Of a stretch of DNA of 64,000 bases, positions 48,923-57,711 are shown piece after piece. The notes beneath the pieces were generated by a model. The model searched no databases and was not told the DNA's origin. It worked only from the letters and a program-made list of their open reading frames with translations. How positions within the stretch are numbered: position 1 is the stretch's first letter; the number at the start of each line of letters is the position of its first letter. Source of the stretch: Sulfitobacter sp. EhC04 (lineage in GTDB: Bacteria > Pseudomonadota > Alphaproteobacteria > Rhodobacterales > Rhodobacteraceae); contig NZ_LXYI01000018.1 of the NCBI RefSeq assembly GCF_001650875.1, forward strand, positions 1 through 64,000, in the 5' to 3' direction. A program made the position numbers and the translations under genes.

Positions 48923-49174
48923 ATGGAACCAGCAAACAGCATCATAAAAGCCTTTGGCGGCACGAAAGCCGTTTCCGATCTGACCGGGGTTCACTCCTCC
49001 CAGGTCTGGAAATGGACGCAGCCCAAAGAGCGCGGCGGTACGGACGGGCTTATTCCAATGAAGCGCTCGGTCGTTCTGTTGCGAGAGGCGAAGCGTCTGA
49101 ATATCGAGATCACGCCAAATGATTTCTTTCCAGATGACGAAGCCGAAGAAGAGTTGAAGGCGGCGGCACAATGA
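48923..49174 (+). CDS. Cro-like HTH protein
   Basis: 83 residues, GAGG upstream. KAFGGTKAVSDLTGVHSSQVWKW is an HTH of the YdaS/Cro type used by alphaproteobacterial phages. First rightward gene after PR; expected to repress the repressor promoter. Confidence 0.75.
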   Translation: MEPANSIIKAFGGTKAVSDLTGVHSSQVWKWTQPKERGGTDGLIPMKRSVVLLREAKRLNIEITPNDFFPDDEAEEELKAAAQ

Positions 49175-49503
49175 CCGCCGCCTTTCGAACCCCCTCAAGT
49201 TTTGAACCTGTTTCATCTTCACATGTGAAACATGGAGACAAAGCCTTGAAAAATCTTGCAAGAACTGGCCGGGATCAGGCCGAAGCCTCCCGTAAATGGT
49301 TTGCCGCCCTTTTGTGGCGTGCCTTCCCGACGCATTCCGAGGCCGATTTGGCCCTGCGTGCAGCCCGGGTCCTGGACGTGTCACCGCGTCAGGTCACCAA
49401 TTGGTTGCGCTGCAACAACGACGCGAGCCTGCGCTACGTGATGGCCGTCATGGCGATCGCAGGGGCTGAGGTCGTGTTCGACAAGATCGAGGGCCGGAGA
49501 TGA
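49171..49503 (+). CDS. Small HTH-like early protein
   Basis: 110 residues, 4-base overlap with the Cro-like gene. The stretch AARVLDVSPRQVTNWLRCNNDASLRYVMAVMAIAGAEVVFD has a putative HTH. Probably an early regulator. Confidence 0.6.
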   Translation: MTAAFRTPSSFEPVSSSHVKHGDKALKNLARTGRDQAEASRKWFAALLWRAFPTHSEADLALRAARVLDVSPRQVTNWLRCNNDASLRYVMAVMAIAGAEVVFDKIEGRR

Positions 49504-49619
49504 GGCTGTTCGATTATCTCCGCGCACGCTTTTACGAGGCGCGCGCGGAGCGTGCCTTCAAGGCCTACATCCGACTGAAAACCAAGGCGGAAAAATATTT
49601 CAGACGCCTTGGGATGTGA
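49500..49619 (+). CDS. 39-residue basic peptide gene
   Basis: Start overlaps the previous stop (ATGA). Encodes a basic, aromatic helix (MRLFDYLRARFYEARAER then IRLKTKAEKYFRR). Tight coupling to its neighbours makes it likely real; function unknown. Confidence 0.55.
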   Translation: MRLFDYLRARFYEARAERAFKAYIRLKTKAEKYFRRLGM

Positions 49620-49680
49620 CTGCTTGCCTTCGGGCAGAGCCGGTCACCCGACTTCCACCATCGGCATAAGGAGAAACATC

Positions 49681-50016
49681 ATGCCCAAGGACGACAAGAC
49701 CATCGGCGACAACTCGCAACTTGAGGTCGACTATGCAGATCTCGAAACATTCATTTCAGACATGGAGAACAAGCAGAAGGCCATATCTGAAGCAACCGGC
49801 TCTCTGCGATCTCATTTGAAGTCGGTTCTGGCTGACACGGGTTGGCACAAACGGGCAGCCGGCATGATCCGCGAGATCAACGCCATGAGCGAGACGACGC
49901 GTGCCGATTTTCTGCGCACCTTCGAGCCGATGTTTGATGTGATGCTGTCGAAGAAATGGCGTGACGAAGCGCAGGACATCTTCTCCGATACCACCAAAAC
50001 TGAGCCTGCGAAGTGA
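49681..50016 (+). CDS. Early phage protein, GapR-like helical layout
   Basis: 111 residues from the ATG at 49681, which has AAGGAGAAA upstream; a longer in-frame start lacks one. Helical: DLETFISDMENKQKAISEATGSLRSH then AGMIREINAMSETTRADFLRTFEPMFD. The three-helix spacing resembles GapR/DUF2312 chromatin proteins, but sequence identity is weak, so this is only suggestive. Confidence 0.55.
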   Translation: MPKDDKTIGDNSQLEVDYADLETFISDMENKQKAISEATGSLRSHLKSVLADTGWHKRAAGMIREINAMSETTRADFLRTFEPMFDVMLSKKWRDEAQDIFSDTTKTEPAK

Positions 50017-50594
50017 GCTTCTCCAGCCAACACAATACTGGTGAAACGCTTTTGACCCCAAAAGACCTGCGCAGGTTGTTGCTTTGCGACCCTGACGCAG
50101 GGACTTTATCTTGGCTGCCTCGTCCTCTTGAAATGTTTAAGAGCACAGGCGCAGGCAAGGCGTGGAACACAAAATACGCAGGTTGCGAAGCTCTGTATTC
50201 CATTGATGGCAATGGATACCGAAAGGGTTACATCTTTGCGCGTCCCTTTAAGGCCCACAGAGTAGTTTGGGCGTGGGTTCACGGGTGTTGGCCGGATACC
50301 GACGTCGATCACCGCAATGGAAATCCAGGTGATAACCGCCTCTCCAATTTGAGGCTCGCAACCAAATCTCAGAACCTGAGCAATCGGGGGCCCCAGATAA
50401 ACAATACCTCTGGGTTTAAGGGGGTATATCGGCGAGGTGCCAAGTACCGAGCCATCATCACTCATAACGGCGTTCAGGTTCACATCGGCACGTTCGAAAG
50501 CAAGATCGATGCTGCGCGTGCCTACAATGAATGTGCCATTCGAATGAACGGAGAATTTGCTGTTCTGAACGTCCTCGAAGGGCGTGAACATTGA
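50013..50594 (+). CDS. HNH endonuclease with AP2 domain (homing type)
   Basis: 193 residues, GTG start overlapping the previous stop. HNH core: AHRVVWAWVHGCWPDTDVDHRNGNPGDNRLSNLR; then an AP2-like domain SGFKGVYRRGAKYRAIITHNG ... HIGTFESKIDAARAYNE. HNH-AP2 proteins are usually mobile, free-standing homing endonucleases of phages. A related gene is at 59326-59817. Confidence 0.85.
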   Translation: MSFSSQHNTGETLLTPKDLRRLLLCDPDAGTLSWLPRPLEMFKSTGAGKAWNTKYAGCEALYSIDGNGYRKGYIFARPFKAHRVVWAWVHGCWPDTDVDHRNGNPGDNRLSNLRLATKSQNLSNRGPQINNTSGFKGVYRRGAKYRAIITHNGVQVHIGTFESKIDAARAYNECAIRMNGEFAVLNVLEGREH

Positions 50595-51115
50595 AGGTCC
50601 TGGCGTTCGATATGGGTCGCGTCACTGGCGTTGCGTTCGGCGAAGTTAGGGGGATTCCTGTTTGCCACACTGAGATCATCGGTGAGCCAGGCGACCCACA
50701 AGATGTCCGCTTTTGTCAGGCACTAAGAATGACCGCGCGACTGATCGACAAGTGGAGGCCTGATGCCGTGGTGATCGAAAAGGGGATTGCCGCTGGTGTC
50801 GCTGGAAAGGAAGCCCGCGTGCAGCAGGCCTTCGGTTACCGTGGCTGCATTTTCGGGGTGGCCCGGATGAAGGGCGTCAAGGTTGCTGAATATTCCGTCG
50901 GTGACATTCGTGAATATCTGATCGGTGAGCGCAGCCTGCGCACCGACATGGCTAAACCGCGGGTCTTCGAGGCCTGCAAGCGCCTCGGATGGAAGGTTGC
51001 CAACTTCGATGAAAGCGATGCGGCGGCGGCTTGGCACTTGGGCCGCGTGCGTCTGTTCGGGGTCTCGATGGTCCCAGGCCTATTCGGTGATGAACTTCAT
51101 GCCAGAGATCAATAG
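50591..51115 (+). CDS. RuvC-like Holliday junction resolvase
   Basis: 174 residues, TTG start overlapping the HNH stop. RNase-H-fold acidic residues appear in LAFDMGRVTGVAFGE, VVIEKG, and the C-terminal DESDAAAAWHL. This is a phage-type RuvC fold that would resolve recombination or replication junctions alongside RecE/RecT. Confidence 0.75.
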   Translation: MKVLAFDMGRVTGVAFGEVRGIPVCHTEIIGEPGDPQDVRFCQALRMTARLIDKWRPDAVVIEKGIAAGVAGKEARVQQAFGYRGCIFGVARMKGVKVAEYSVGDIREYLIGERSLRTDMAKPRVFEACKRLGWKVANFDESDAAAAWHLGRVRLFGVSMVPGLFGDELHARDQ

Positions 51116-52544
51116 CCTAGCCCAGAAAGACCTGTCGTCTTGCACGAGCAGCCCCGAAGCCGAGCAGCAGTTGCTGGGGGCTTTGCTGACGAACAACGAG
51201 ACCTATTCCAGAGTTCTGGGGGTCATCGACACGTCGGACTTCTACGACCCGGTTCACCAGCGGATTTTCGACAAGATCAAGGAGCGGATCGACGCCGGTC
51301 AGCTGGCGTCTCCGGTGACCTTGAAAGCCGCGATGCAAAACGATGAAGGCCTGGCTGAGCTGGGCGGACCGAAGTATCTCGTGCGTCTTGCCGGGGCTGC
51401 CATCAGTTCGTTTGCAGTTGTCGATTACGCTTCGATTATTTCGGACCTGTCGGCCAAGCGACAGATGCTTGCGTCGTTTGATGATGCCCGACTGCGGATC
51501 GAAGGCGGGGATGCCGCTGCGGCAATTGCAACCGACGTCGAAACCGCCGCGGGGGGCCTTCTGAACAAGACCAGCGTGAAGCCCCTGATCCGGTCCCACC
51601 TGAGCGCCATCATCGGCGCCGTGCAGCAGATCAATGATGCCTACCAGGGTGTGAGCCCGCCTGGCGTTCCGACCGGCCTCGGTCGGCTGGATGCCGCCAT
51701 TGGCACGATGCGCGGCGGCGACATGATCCTGATCGGGGCCAGGCCTTCGATGGGTAAGACCACGTTGGCCCAGAACTTCATTTTCAACGCGGCCGAGGCC
51801 GGGACCGGGGTGTTCTTTCCGTCGTTGGAAATGAACGCGGAAGCGGTCGCCACGCGGTTCCTGTCCTTGGGGCTTGCGCGGCGGAAGGCGACGATCCCTT
51901 ACAATCGGATGCTCAAGGGTGACTTGAGCGAGGCCGAAATGCGCGCCCTTGTCGAAGAGAGCAAGCGGCAGGAGTCCTTGCCGATCTACATGGGTGAGCG
52001 CGATGTGCGCGAGGTGTCCCGGCTACGAGCGGCGGCGAAGCGCGCGAAACAGCGCATGGACGATAGCGCCTGTCCGTTGGGCCTGATTGTCCTCGATTAC
52101 CTGCAGCTGATCCAGTCATCCCGAGCAAAGTCCACCTACGACCGCGTGTCCGAGGCGTCCGACCTCTGCAAGAGCCTTGCGACCGAGATGAACGTGCCGG
52201 TCGTGGCCCTGGCCCAGCTGAGCCGACAGGTCGAACAGCGGGATCCTCCCACGCCGATGCTGGCTGATCTCAGGGAGTCCGGGAAGCTGGAAGAAGACGC
52301 TGATGTCGTGATGTTCACCTATCGCGAGGCCTATTACCTTGAGCGGCGCCTGAACAACCTCGGCGGCGGTGATGTCGAGAAGGAAGCCGACCTGCGCGCA
52401 GCGCTAGAGCGTTGCCACGACAAGATGGACGTGATCATCGCCAAGCAGCGTTCTGGCCCCCTGAAAACCGTTCCCCTTTATGTCGATCTGGCGACGTCGA
52501 ACGTCTACGACGACCGGTCCCATGTCGCGGATGGACTGATATGA
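51099..52544 (+). CDS. DnaB-like replicative helicase
   Basis: 481 residues from MPEINSLAQKD at 51099 (a start at 51090 is also possible). N-terminal DnaB primase-interacting domain SPEAEQQLLGALLTNNE, then RecA fold with Walker A GARPSMGKTTL, LIVLDYLQLIQ Walker B, and AQLSRQVEQR arginine-finger region. It unwinds DNA for phage replication and precedes a DUF1376 protein. Confidence 0.88.
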   Translation: MPEINSLAQKDLSSCTSSPEAEQQLLGALLTNNETYSRVLGVIDTSDFYDPVHQRIFDKIKERIDAGQLASPVTLKAAMQNDEGLAELGGPKYLVRLAGAAISSFAVVDYASIISDLSAKRQMLASFDDARLRIEGGDAAAAIATDVETAAGGLLNKTSVKPLIRSHLSAIIGAVQQINDAYQGVSPPGVPTGLGRLDAAIGTMRGGDMILIGARPSMGKTTLAQNFIFNAAEAGTGVFFPSLEMNAEAVATRFLSLGLARRKATIPYNRMLKGDLSEAEMRALVEESKRQESLPIYMGERDVREVSRLRAAAKRAKQRMDDSACPLGLIVLDYLQLIQSSRAKSTYDRVSEASDLCKSLATEMNVPVVALAQLSRQVEQRDPPTPMLADLRESGKLEEDADVVMFTYREAYYLERRLNNLGGGDVEKEADLRAALERCHDKMDVIIAKQRSGPLKTVPLYVDLATSNVYDDRSHVADGLI

Positions 52545-53380
52545 GCCAAGCCCCATCAATGCCGATGTTCTGGGATGCTTACATCGCAGATACGACCCAC
52601 CTGAGTACCGAGGAACACGGTGCCTATCTGCTGCTGATTGCAGCGATGTGGCGGCGCAATGGATGGGTGCCAGACGATGACCGTGACAATGCCCGGATCA
52701 CCGGATTGTCGGCGGCAAAATGGAAGCGCACCAAGGCCAGGATCGCGCCCATGTTGATCTTCGAACGCGACGAGATTTCGCAGAAAAAGGTCTTGGAAAT
52801 TTGGCAAAACACGCAAGAAAAAATCGACAAGAACCGGAAAAACGGTGCCAAGGGCGGAAGGCCTGTATTGTCGAAAAACAAAGACTTAGCAAAAGCCAAT
52901 GGTTTTGAAAACGAAAACCCAATCGAAACCATACCAGAACCAGAACCAGAACCATTAGGAAAAGAAGAACCTAACGGTTCTTCAAAAAAGACCGATCCTG
53001 AAATCCTTCCGGCAATATCTGATCCAAAGACGACCACAAGGTCGAACCCACGCGGGACACGTCTCGCCGACGATTGGCACCTGCCGAAAGAATGGGGCGA
53101 TTGGGCTGTCTCTGAGGGATGGGCGGTCGATGCCATCCGAGAAGAAGCCGCAAAGTTCAAAGATTACTGGATTGCGAAACCCGGCGCACCCGGTCGGAAA
53201 TCCGACTGGAAAGCGACCTGGCGGAACTGGATGCGCAACAGCAAAACACCAAAGATGGAGGCCGTCGATGGCAACGGAAATATCACACCCCACAACCCTC
53301 GGCGCGGCCCGGCTGGCGGTAACGTCCATCAGGCACAAGCAGACGCATTTCTTGACGCGGCCCTTCGCCGACGAAACTGA
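52541..53380 (+). CDS. DUF1376 (YdaU-like) replication-associated protein
   Basis: 279 residues, ATGA overlap with the helicase. The DUF1376 N-terminus is clear: PMFWDAYIADTTHLSTEEHGAYLLLIAAMW and VPDDDRDNARITGLSAAKWKRTKARI. The middle holds a low-complexity Pro-Glu linker (PEPEPEP) and the C-terminus is basic. Such proteins act next to DnaB-like helicases in phage replication initiation. Confidence 0.8.
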   Translation: MSQAPSMPMFWDAYIADTTHLSTEEHGAYLLLIAAMWRRNGWVPDDDRDNARITGLSAAKWKRTKARIAPMLIFERDEISQKKVLEIWQNTQEKIDKNRKNGAKGGRPVLSKNKDLAKANGFENENPIETIPEPEPEPLGKEEPNGSSKKTDPEILPAISDPKTTTRSNPRGTRLADDWHLPKEWGDWAVSEGWAVDAIREEAAKFKDYWIAKPGAPGRKSDWKATWRNWMRNSKTPKMEAVDGNGNITPHNPRRGPAGGNVHQAQADAFLDAALRRRN

Positions 53381-53735
53381 AGCCGCACAGGCAAAGGCGG
53401 TTCTGGGAGTGGCGAGTGAACCCGCCTGTGATCGGACCGTTGCGAAGCGCGTCGTGTCACTGCTGAACCATTATTTCGTCAGCCCATTGCCAGCGGGGCA
53501 GGCCGCCGATGTCGCCAACGACTGGCTGGAAATTATCGGCAACCCTCCGGAGTGGGCATTGCACGATGCCTGCATTTGGTGGATCGGCCCGAACAACCCG
53601 AACTGCGCAAGGAAACCTCTACCTGGGCAGATTGCTGCGCGCATCAAGACCGAGATGGAACCTATTCGCACCGCTGAGATCGCCCTGCAGAGGCACGAGA
53701 ACGGTCAAACCCCGCTGCGGGTGGCTGCAGAATGA
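53268..53735 (+). CDS. Phage protein with long overlap
   Basis: 155 residues from the ATG at 53268, chosen because GGAGG lies 7 bases upstream; it overlaps DUF1376 by 113 bases in another frame. Helical with VVSLLNHYFVSPLPAGQAADVANDWLE and WALHDACIWWIGP; similar proteins follow DUF1376 genes in alphaproteobacterial phages. Probably replication-linked. Confidence 0.65.
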   Translation: MATEISHPTTLGAARLAVTSIRHKQTHFLTRPFADETEAAQAKAVLGVASEPACDRTVAKRVVSLLNHYFVSPLPAGQAADVANDWLEIIGNPPEWALHDACIWWIGPNNPNCARKPLPGQIAARIKTEMEPIRTAEIALQRHENGQTPLRVAAE

Positions 53736-54913
53736 CGGTAATTGTTCTCATTGGCGACGTTATGGATCGCCTGCGCGAAATTCCTGACGAGACTTTTGAT
53801 TGCGTGGTCACGTCGCCGCCCTATTGGGGACTTCGCGACTATGGTGTTGAAGGCCAGATCGGTTTGGAACCCACGCTGGCTGAGCACTTGGATGTGATGT
53901 TGACCGTCTTTGCTGAGATCCATCGCGTTCTCAAGGACACAGGTACGCTCTGGGTCAACTATGGCGATTGCTATGCGACCACGCCGAACGGAAGAAGTGC
54001 TGCCGACACAAAGGCTGCCGGAGGTGATGACCGGACGTTCCGCGACAAACCTTTCTCCACGGTGGGTCCAATCTTTTCACCTGATCATGAAGCCCAGGAT
54101 CGGCGCGGGCGGACAAATAACAAGGGCTCCAATGGGCAGGCTGCACATAAAGGCCGTGTAATTTCTGGCGGCTATCTCAAACCCAAAGACCTGTGCATGG
54201 TGCCGAACCGTTTCGCCATCGCAATGCAGGAATGGGGCTGGTGGGTCCGGTCTGAAATCATTTGGGCCAAGCCGAACCCGATGCCGGAAAGCATCCGCGA
54301 CCGGCCTGCAACCGCGCATGAGAAGGTTTTCATGTTCACGAAGGCGCCCCGGTATTTCTACGACGCGGGGGAGGTGAGACAGGGCGCGGCAGAGTCGTCT
54401 TTGAAACGCCATTCGCAAGATGTCGACAGTCAGGTTGGATCCGACCGCGCCCACGCTGGCGGCAAGACCAATGGGACCATGAAGGCGGTAGGCGGTCCAA
54501 AGAAGGACAAGCAGCGCGGCCACTCCCGCCGTCACGCCGGTTTCAACGAGCGTTGGGACCAGATGGAGAAGGCCGAGCAAATCGAAAACGGCCGCAATCT
54601 TCGCAACTATGAGCCAGCCCCGGTCCAGGTCTGGAAGATCGCCACCAAGCCATTCAAAGACGCGCACTTTGCGACCTTTCCTCCCGAACTGGTTGAGCGT
54701 TGCCTCGCTGCCGGGTGCCCGCCTGGTGGTGCCGTCCTCGACCCTTTCGGCGGCGCAGGCACAACCGGGCTGGTGGCCGACCGGATGCAAATGGACGCCA
54801 CCCTGATCGAACTGAACCCTGACTATGCGCACCTCGCACTCCAAAGGATCGAGCGCGACCAAGGTGTTCAAAAAGATGAGCAAGGGAAAATCATTCAAGG
54901 GTCGCTACTATGA
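53732..54913 (+). CDS. Phage DNA methyltransferase (N4/N6, beta class)
   Basis: 393 residues, ATGA overlap upstream. Catalytic TSPPYWGLRDY is near the N-terminus (residues 27-37) and the SAM motif DPFGGAGTTG is near the C-terminus, giving the beta-class order. A cytosine-N4 or adenine-N6 methyltransferase with no cognate restriction gene in view; likely protects phage DNA. Confidence 0.88.
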   Translation: MTVIVLIGDVMDRLREIPDETFDCVVTSPPYWGLRDYGVEGQIGLEPTLAEHLDVMLTVFAEIHRVLKDTGTLWVNYGDCYATTPNGRSAADTKAAGGDDRTFRDKPFSTVGPIFSPDHEAQDRRGRTNNKGSNGQAAHKGRVISGGYLKPKDLCMVPNRFAIAMQEWGWWVRSEIIWAKPNPMPESIRDRPATAHEKVFMFTKAPRYFYDAGEVRQGAAESSLKRHSQDVDSQVGSDRAHAGGKTNGTMKAVGGPKKDKQRGHSRRHAGFNERWDQMEKAEQIENGRNLRNYEPAPVQVWKIATKPFKDAHFATFPPELVERCLAAGCPPGGAVLDPFGGAGTTGLVADRMQMDATLIELNPDYAHLALQRIERDQGVQKDEQGKIIQGSLL

Positions 54914-55416
54914 CGGACATCATCACAACCGCAGAGCGGGCCCTGATCGACCAACATATCGAGAAACAAGGCGTCACCAAATGCGCGAACGGCGCGACCT
55001 GGCATCCTGGGTATGAGTGGGACGGAAAACACCTCGTTTCGAAAGATGTCGAGAAGACCAGATGGGCCGGTAGCGCAGCCTCGAAAGGTCGATCCGAGAG
55101 GGTTCAGAAACGGCGCGCTGCGGTCGCGAAACACTATAACGCTGGCATGACCGCGGAAGAGATTTCCTCTCTTCTCAACGTCAAGATCCACCAGGTCTAT
55201 GCCGATGCGTCCTCGCAGGGGCTGCATTTCTCCCGCTCGGAAACTCACATGAAAAATGGAGGCGCTGACGAACTCGCAAGGGTCAAAGCGGCCTTCACGA
55301 ATGACATCAGCGGAGCAGAGCTGGCGCGGCGACTTGGCATTTCCGAACGGTCCGTTGTTCGTCACCTGAAGGCGTTGGGCCTCCAGACGAAAGCCATGAA
55401 GAGGGCCAACGGGTGA
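54910..55416 (+). CDS. Phage HTH protein
   Basis: 168 residues, 4-base overlap upstream. A first HTH (AAVAKHYNAGMTAEEISSLLN) and a second (AAFTNDISGAELARRLGISERSVVRHLKALG) are visible, so it is probably a two-domain DNA-binding regulator of later genes. Confidence 0.65.
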   Translation: MTDIITTAERALIDQHIEKQGVTKCANGATWHPGYEWDGKHLVSKDVEKTRWAGSAASKGRSERVQKRRAAVAKHYNAGMTAEEISSLLNVKIHQVYADASSQGLHFSRSETHMKNGGADELARVKAAFTNDISGAELARRLGISERSVVRHLKALGLQTKAMKRANG

Positions 55417-55586
55417 CCGCCGTGAGTGATCAGTTAGATCGGATTTCAACGCTGGAGGAATTGGAGGGCTTCGCTCAGATGCTGTTCAACCCACCGCCCG
55501 GTGTTGTCGTCAAACCCTACACGGAACAGGACAGGCACAGGATTGCGAACATGAAAATCGAATTTCAGAAGGGGGCAGCGAAGTGA
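55413..55586 (+). CDS. 57-residue phage protein
   Basis: GTG start overlapping the previous stop (GTGA) and its stop overlapping the next GTG, so it fits the coupled chain although it is short. Encodes MTAVSDQLDRISTLEELEGF ... KPYTEQDRHRIANM. Helical; unknown. Confidence 0.55.
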   Translation: MTAVSDQLDRISTLEELEGFAQMLFNPPPGVVVKPYTEQDRHRIANMKIEFQKGAAK

Positions 55587-55852
55587 AAAACCATGAGATG
55601 AAATTTCAAGAGCGCATAGAAAATGGGGTCCGCCGCCTGTATGCCGTTTCGTTTTGGCCGAAACAAATCCGCGTCGATCCGGCTGTTGCTTCGGATGCCC
55701 TCTATTTCTCCGAAGATGTTCTGCATATCAACTGCGCGAATGGCTCTGCGCAGTATCGTCGGGTCAAGGTCGAGGATGGAATCTGGATCGGGTATCTCAC
55801 CTATGCGCGTGGTGATCATCCAGTCTATCCAGGTTGGGGGCCGACGGAATGA
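55583..55852 (+). CDS. Small phage protein
   Basis: 89 residues, GTG start. Mixed alpha/beta with a Trp-rich end (DGIWIGYLTYARGDHPVYPGWGP). GTGA/ATGA overlaps on both sides. Unknown function. Confidence 0.55.
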   Translation: MKNHEMKFQERIENGVRRLYAVSFWPKQIRVDPAVASDALYFSEDVLHINCANGSAQYRRVKVEDGIWIGYLTYARGDHPVYPGWGPTE

Positions 55853-56058
55853 GGGGCCAAGCGCGCATCAGCCCAATTTACCGATCGGCAATGCCCGATA
55901 CCCCGCCGACTGATTGGGAGGTCTGGAGCCGGATCGAAAGACTTCGCCGCCGCGCTTGGCTCGAAACCGGCGTCGTCGCGATTTTACCTGCGGATCTGCC
56001 GGAACCGCTGCGCAGTCAGATCCAAGCATGGGCGGAGGAACAATATGGCCCTCGATAA
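55849..56058 (+). CDS. Small phage protein
   Basis: 69 residues from the ATG at 55849 (ATGA overlap). Contains WEVWSRIERLRRRAWLETGVVAILPADLP and a Trp-Ala-Glu-Glu C-terminus. It overlaps the next gene by 14 bases. Unknown. Confidence 0.5.
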   Translation: MRGQARISPIYRSAMPDTPPTDWEVWSRIERLRRRAWLETGVVAILPADLPEPLRSQIQAWAEEQYGPR

Positions 56059-56743
56059 GCGTCAGTTGTCGGTTCGTATGGCGCTGGAGTGGGCGTTCAT
56101 GACCGAGTGTGCCCAGCTGGATCTCAACGACGGGAAGGCCGAACACGTCAAGGCGATCGGCACAGAATACGTCCTGATGCAGCGCATGAAGCTGGGTGGG
56201 ATTCGGATTGACGGCGGTGGGCGGAGTTTCCCGCACCGTGATGCTGATCTGATCGCGGCTGGATTGACGAGGCTTGCCATGATGCCCGGCCGGATCCGCC
56301 TGGCCATCTCGGTGGCAGAGCATGCCCGCGCCGGGCGGGTGCCAGACTGGATGCCGGGTGCTGTCGCAAAGATGGAACCTGCCGAATGGATGCCCCGGCG
56401 CGGTTTCGCGATGAAGCCGATGGGCAAGAGCGTGGTGATCCGCCGGTACAATCGGTATGTCGAGACGCCACACCCGAAAAACCCGAAACACAAGATCCGT
56501 CGGCGCGTGAAGGTGGAGGAAAGCTGGTGCCCCTGCGTCTGGTCGCTCCATCCGCAGGAGATCCGGACAGCCAGGGCGGATTACACGAGATGGGTGGTCG
56601 CGCTGGAATGGCTTCGTGAATATCTGCGCACGTCGGTCGACCTGGATACGATCGAGATTACCGACCACCTGCCTCCGCATCGACCTTGGGCAAAACCGAA
56701 CCCTTCGGGCGAAACCCCTCTCGAAACCAAATCATGGCGATGA
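56045..56743 (+). CDS. Conserved hypothetical phage protein
   Basis: 232 residues, last rightward gene in this block. Features: EWAFMTECAQLDL helix, a basic central strand (VVIRRYNRYVETPHPKNPKHKIRRRVKVEESWCP) and a late DYTRWVVALEWLREYL. No recognised domain. Its 3' end overlaps a convergent regulator by 86 bases. Confidence 0.55.
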   Translation: MALDKRQLSVRMALEWAFMTECAQLDLNDGKAEHVKAIGTEYVLMQRMKLGGIRIDGGGRSFPHRDADLIAAGLTRLAMMPGRIRLAISVAEHARAGRVPDWMPGAVAKMEPAEWMPRRGFAMKPMGKSVVIRRYNRYVETPHPKNPKHKIRRRVKVEESWCPCVWSLHPQEIRTARADYTRWVVALEWLREYLRTSVDLDTIEITDHLPPHRPWAKPNPSGETPLETKSWR

Positions 56744-56903
56744 TCGCTGTCGGGTGAGGCCCGTAGCCATTGTCATCTTCCCACTTCTTGATGGCGTCGA
56801 AGCTGACGTTCAGCTCTCGGCTCAGTTCCTTTCTGGACAGCCCGAACGCCAGCCGCGCCTCGCGAAACTCTGCGGGTGTCATCTTGATCTGGGTGAAGGC
56901 CAT
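56658..56903 (-). CDS. XRE-type HTH protein, antisense to the 3' end of its neighbour
   Basis: 81 residues. FREARLAFGLSRKELSRELNVSFDAIKKWEDDN is a canonical XRE HTH. It is convergent with the 56045 gene and overlaps it by 86 bases. First gene seen of the leftward block when read left-to-right; likely a small regulator. Confidence 0.7.
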   Translation of the reverse strand: MAFTQIKMTPAEFREARLAFGLSRKELSRELNVSFDAIKKWEDDNGYGPHPTAIIAMIWFREGFRPKGSVLPKVDAEAGGR

Positions 56904-56987
56904 TTTTTTCTCCGGTGGGGCGCCTGGAAGGGGTCGTGGGGCGCGTTGTCTGATATTTGGGGGGTAGGGTGGTCGGACGGGTGAGAC

Positions 56988-57221
56988 CTATACCCCTTCG
57001 TTCTGTATTCGCCAACGTCGTTCCCGTTCGGGCCAATAATGAGCGCGGGCCCATGTGACGTTTGCATGAGCAACAGCATGGGCGCCAGCCGATACCCTCC
57101 CTGTGTCGCCACAGTTGTTGCAAGGGACGTTTGCGGGGCCGGAGAACTTCCGGTTTGCCTCTTCGCGTCGAAGGGCGCAGGCGGGGCAGGCGGTGCCGTT
57201 TTCGTGCAGGGCTGGATCCAT
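56988..57221 (-). CDS. Small zinc-ribbon-like phage protein
   Basis: 77 residues from the ATG at 57221 (TGATG with the upstream stop). Two CxxC pairs (ACPAC and PCNNC) plus CGDTGRVSAG resemble a DnaJ-type zinc module. It has no J-domain, so function is unknown. Confidence 0.55.
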   Translation of the reverse strand: MDPALHENGTACPACALRREEANRKFSGPANVPCNNCGDTGRVSAGAHAVAHANVTWARAHYWPERERRWRIQNEGV

Positions 57222-57466
57222 CAGAACAGGCTCAACTGCTTGGCGCCGGTGCGGGGATCGTCGCGCTCGCATCCGGGGATGACAGTCTGCTCACCGGCTT
57301 CGGTCATCTCAGTTCTGAGGGGCGCGCGATCCGGTATCCGAAAGGGGCCAACCATTGCGCCGGGCTGCGCCTTGGCTACGATCTGAGCGATCATCTGATC
57401 CTGACGCTCCTGCGGTACACCTTCGGCGGTCCAGCTGGCGCGCAGTTCCTTTTCTGGGTCGGTCAT
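57221..57466 (-). CDS. Small phage protein
   Basis: 81 residues. KELRASWTAEGVPQERQDQMIAQIVAKAQPGAMVGPFRIP with a downstream disordered end. Overlaps the neighbouring gene by one base. Unknown. Confidence 0.5.
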   Translation of the reverse strand: MTDPEKELRASWTAEGVPQERQDQMIAQIVAKAQPGAMVGPFRIPDRAPLRTEMTEAGEQTVIPGCERDDPRTGAKQLSLF

Positions 57467-57476
57467 GGTCCGTCCT

Positions 57477-57710
57477 TTACTGTGATTTAAAATCAGGGAC
57501 GCGAGGCCCCCAGATAAATGCGTCGATCATCTGGCCCGGTTCAATACCTGCAACGTAGACCCGCCACTGATCTTCGCCCGTGCCGTTGTTGTCTGATACT
57601 TGGACAACCTCATAATTCACCGAAGCCCAATCTTCACCTTCCGGCATCCTGCGCGGGTGAACTAGCTTGGCCCAATAAAAGCCCTCTTCGGTTGGAGTTG
57701 GGTGCGGCAT
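57477..57710 (-). CDS. Small phage protein
   Basis: 77 residues from MPHPTPTEEGFYWAKLVHPR at 57710, chosen over a much longer N-terminal extension that lacks a site. Beta-rich (NYEVVQVSDNNGTGEDQWRVYVAG), the pattern of short phage accessory beta proteins. Unknown. Confidence 0.5.
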   Translation of the reverse strand: MPHPTPTEEGFYWAKLVHPRRMPEGEDWASVNYEVVQVSDNNGTGEDQWRVYVAGIEPGQMIDAFIWGPRVPDFKSQ

Positions 57711-57711
57711 C

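Noticed and set aside
52933..52954. Repeated ACCAGA units as an origin iteron or CRISPR
   Set aside because: They encode a PEPEPEP linker in the DUF1376 gene. They are too few and lack spacers for CRISPR; an origin role cannot be told from the sequence.
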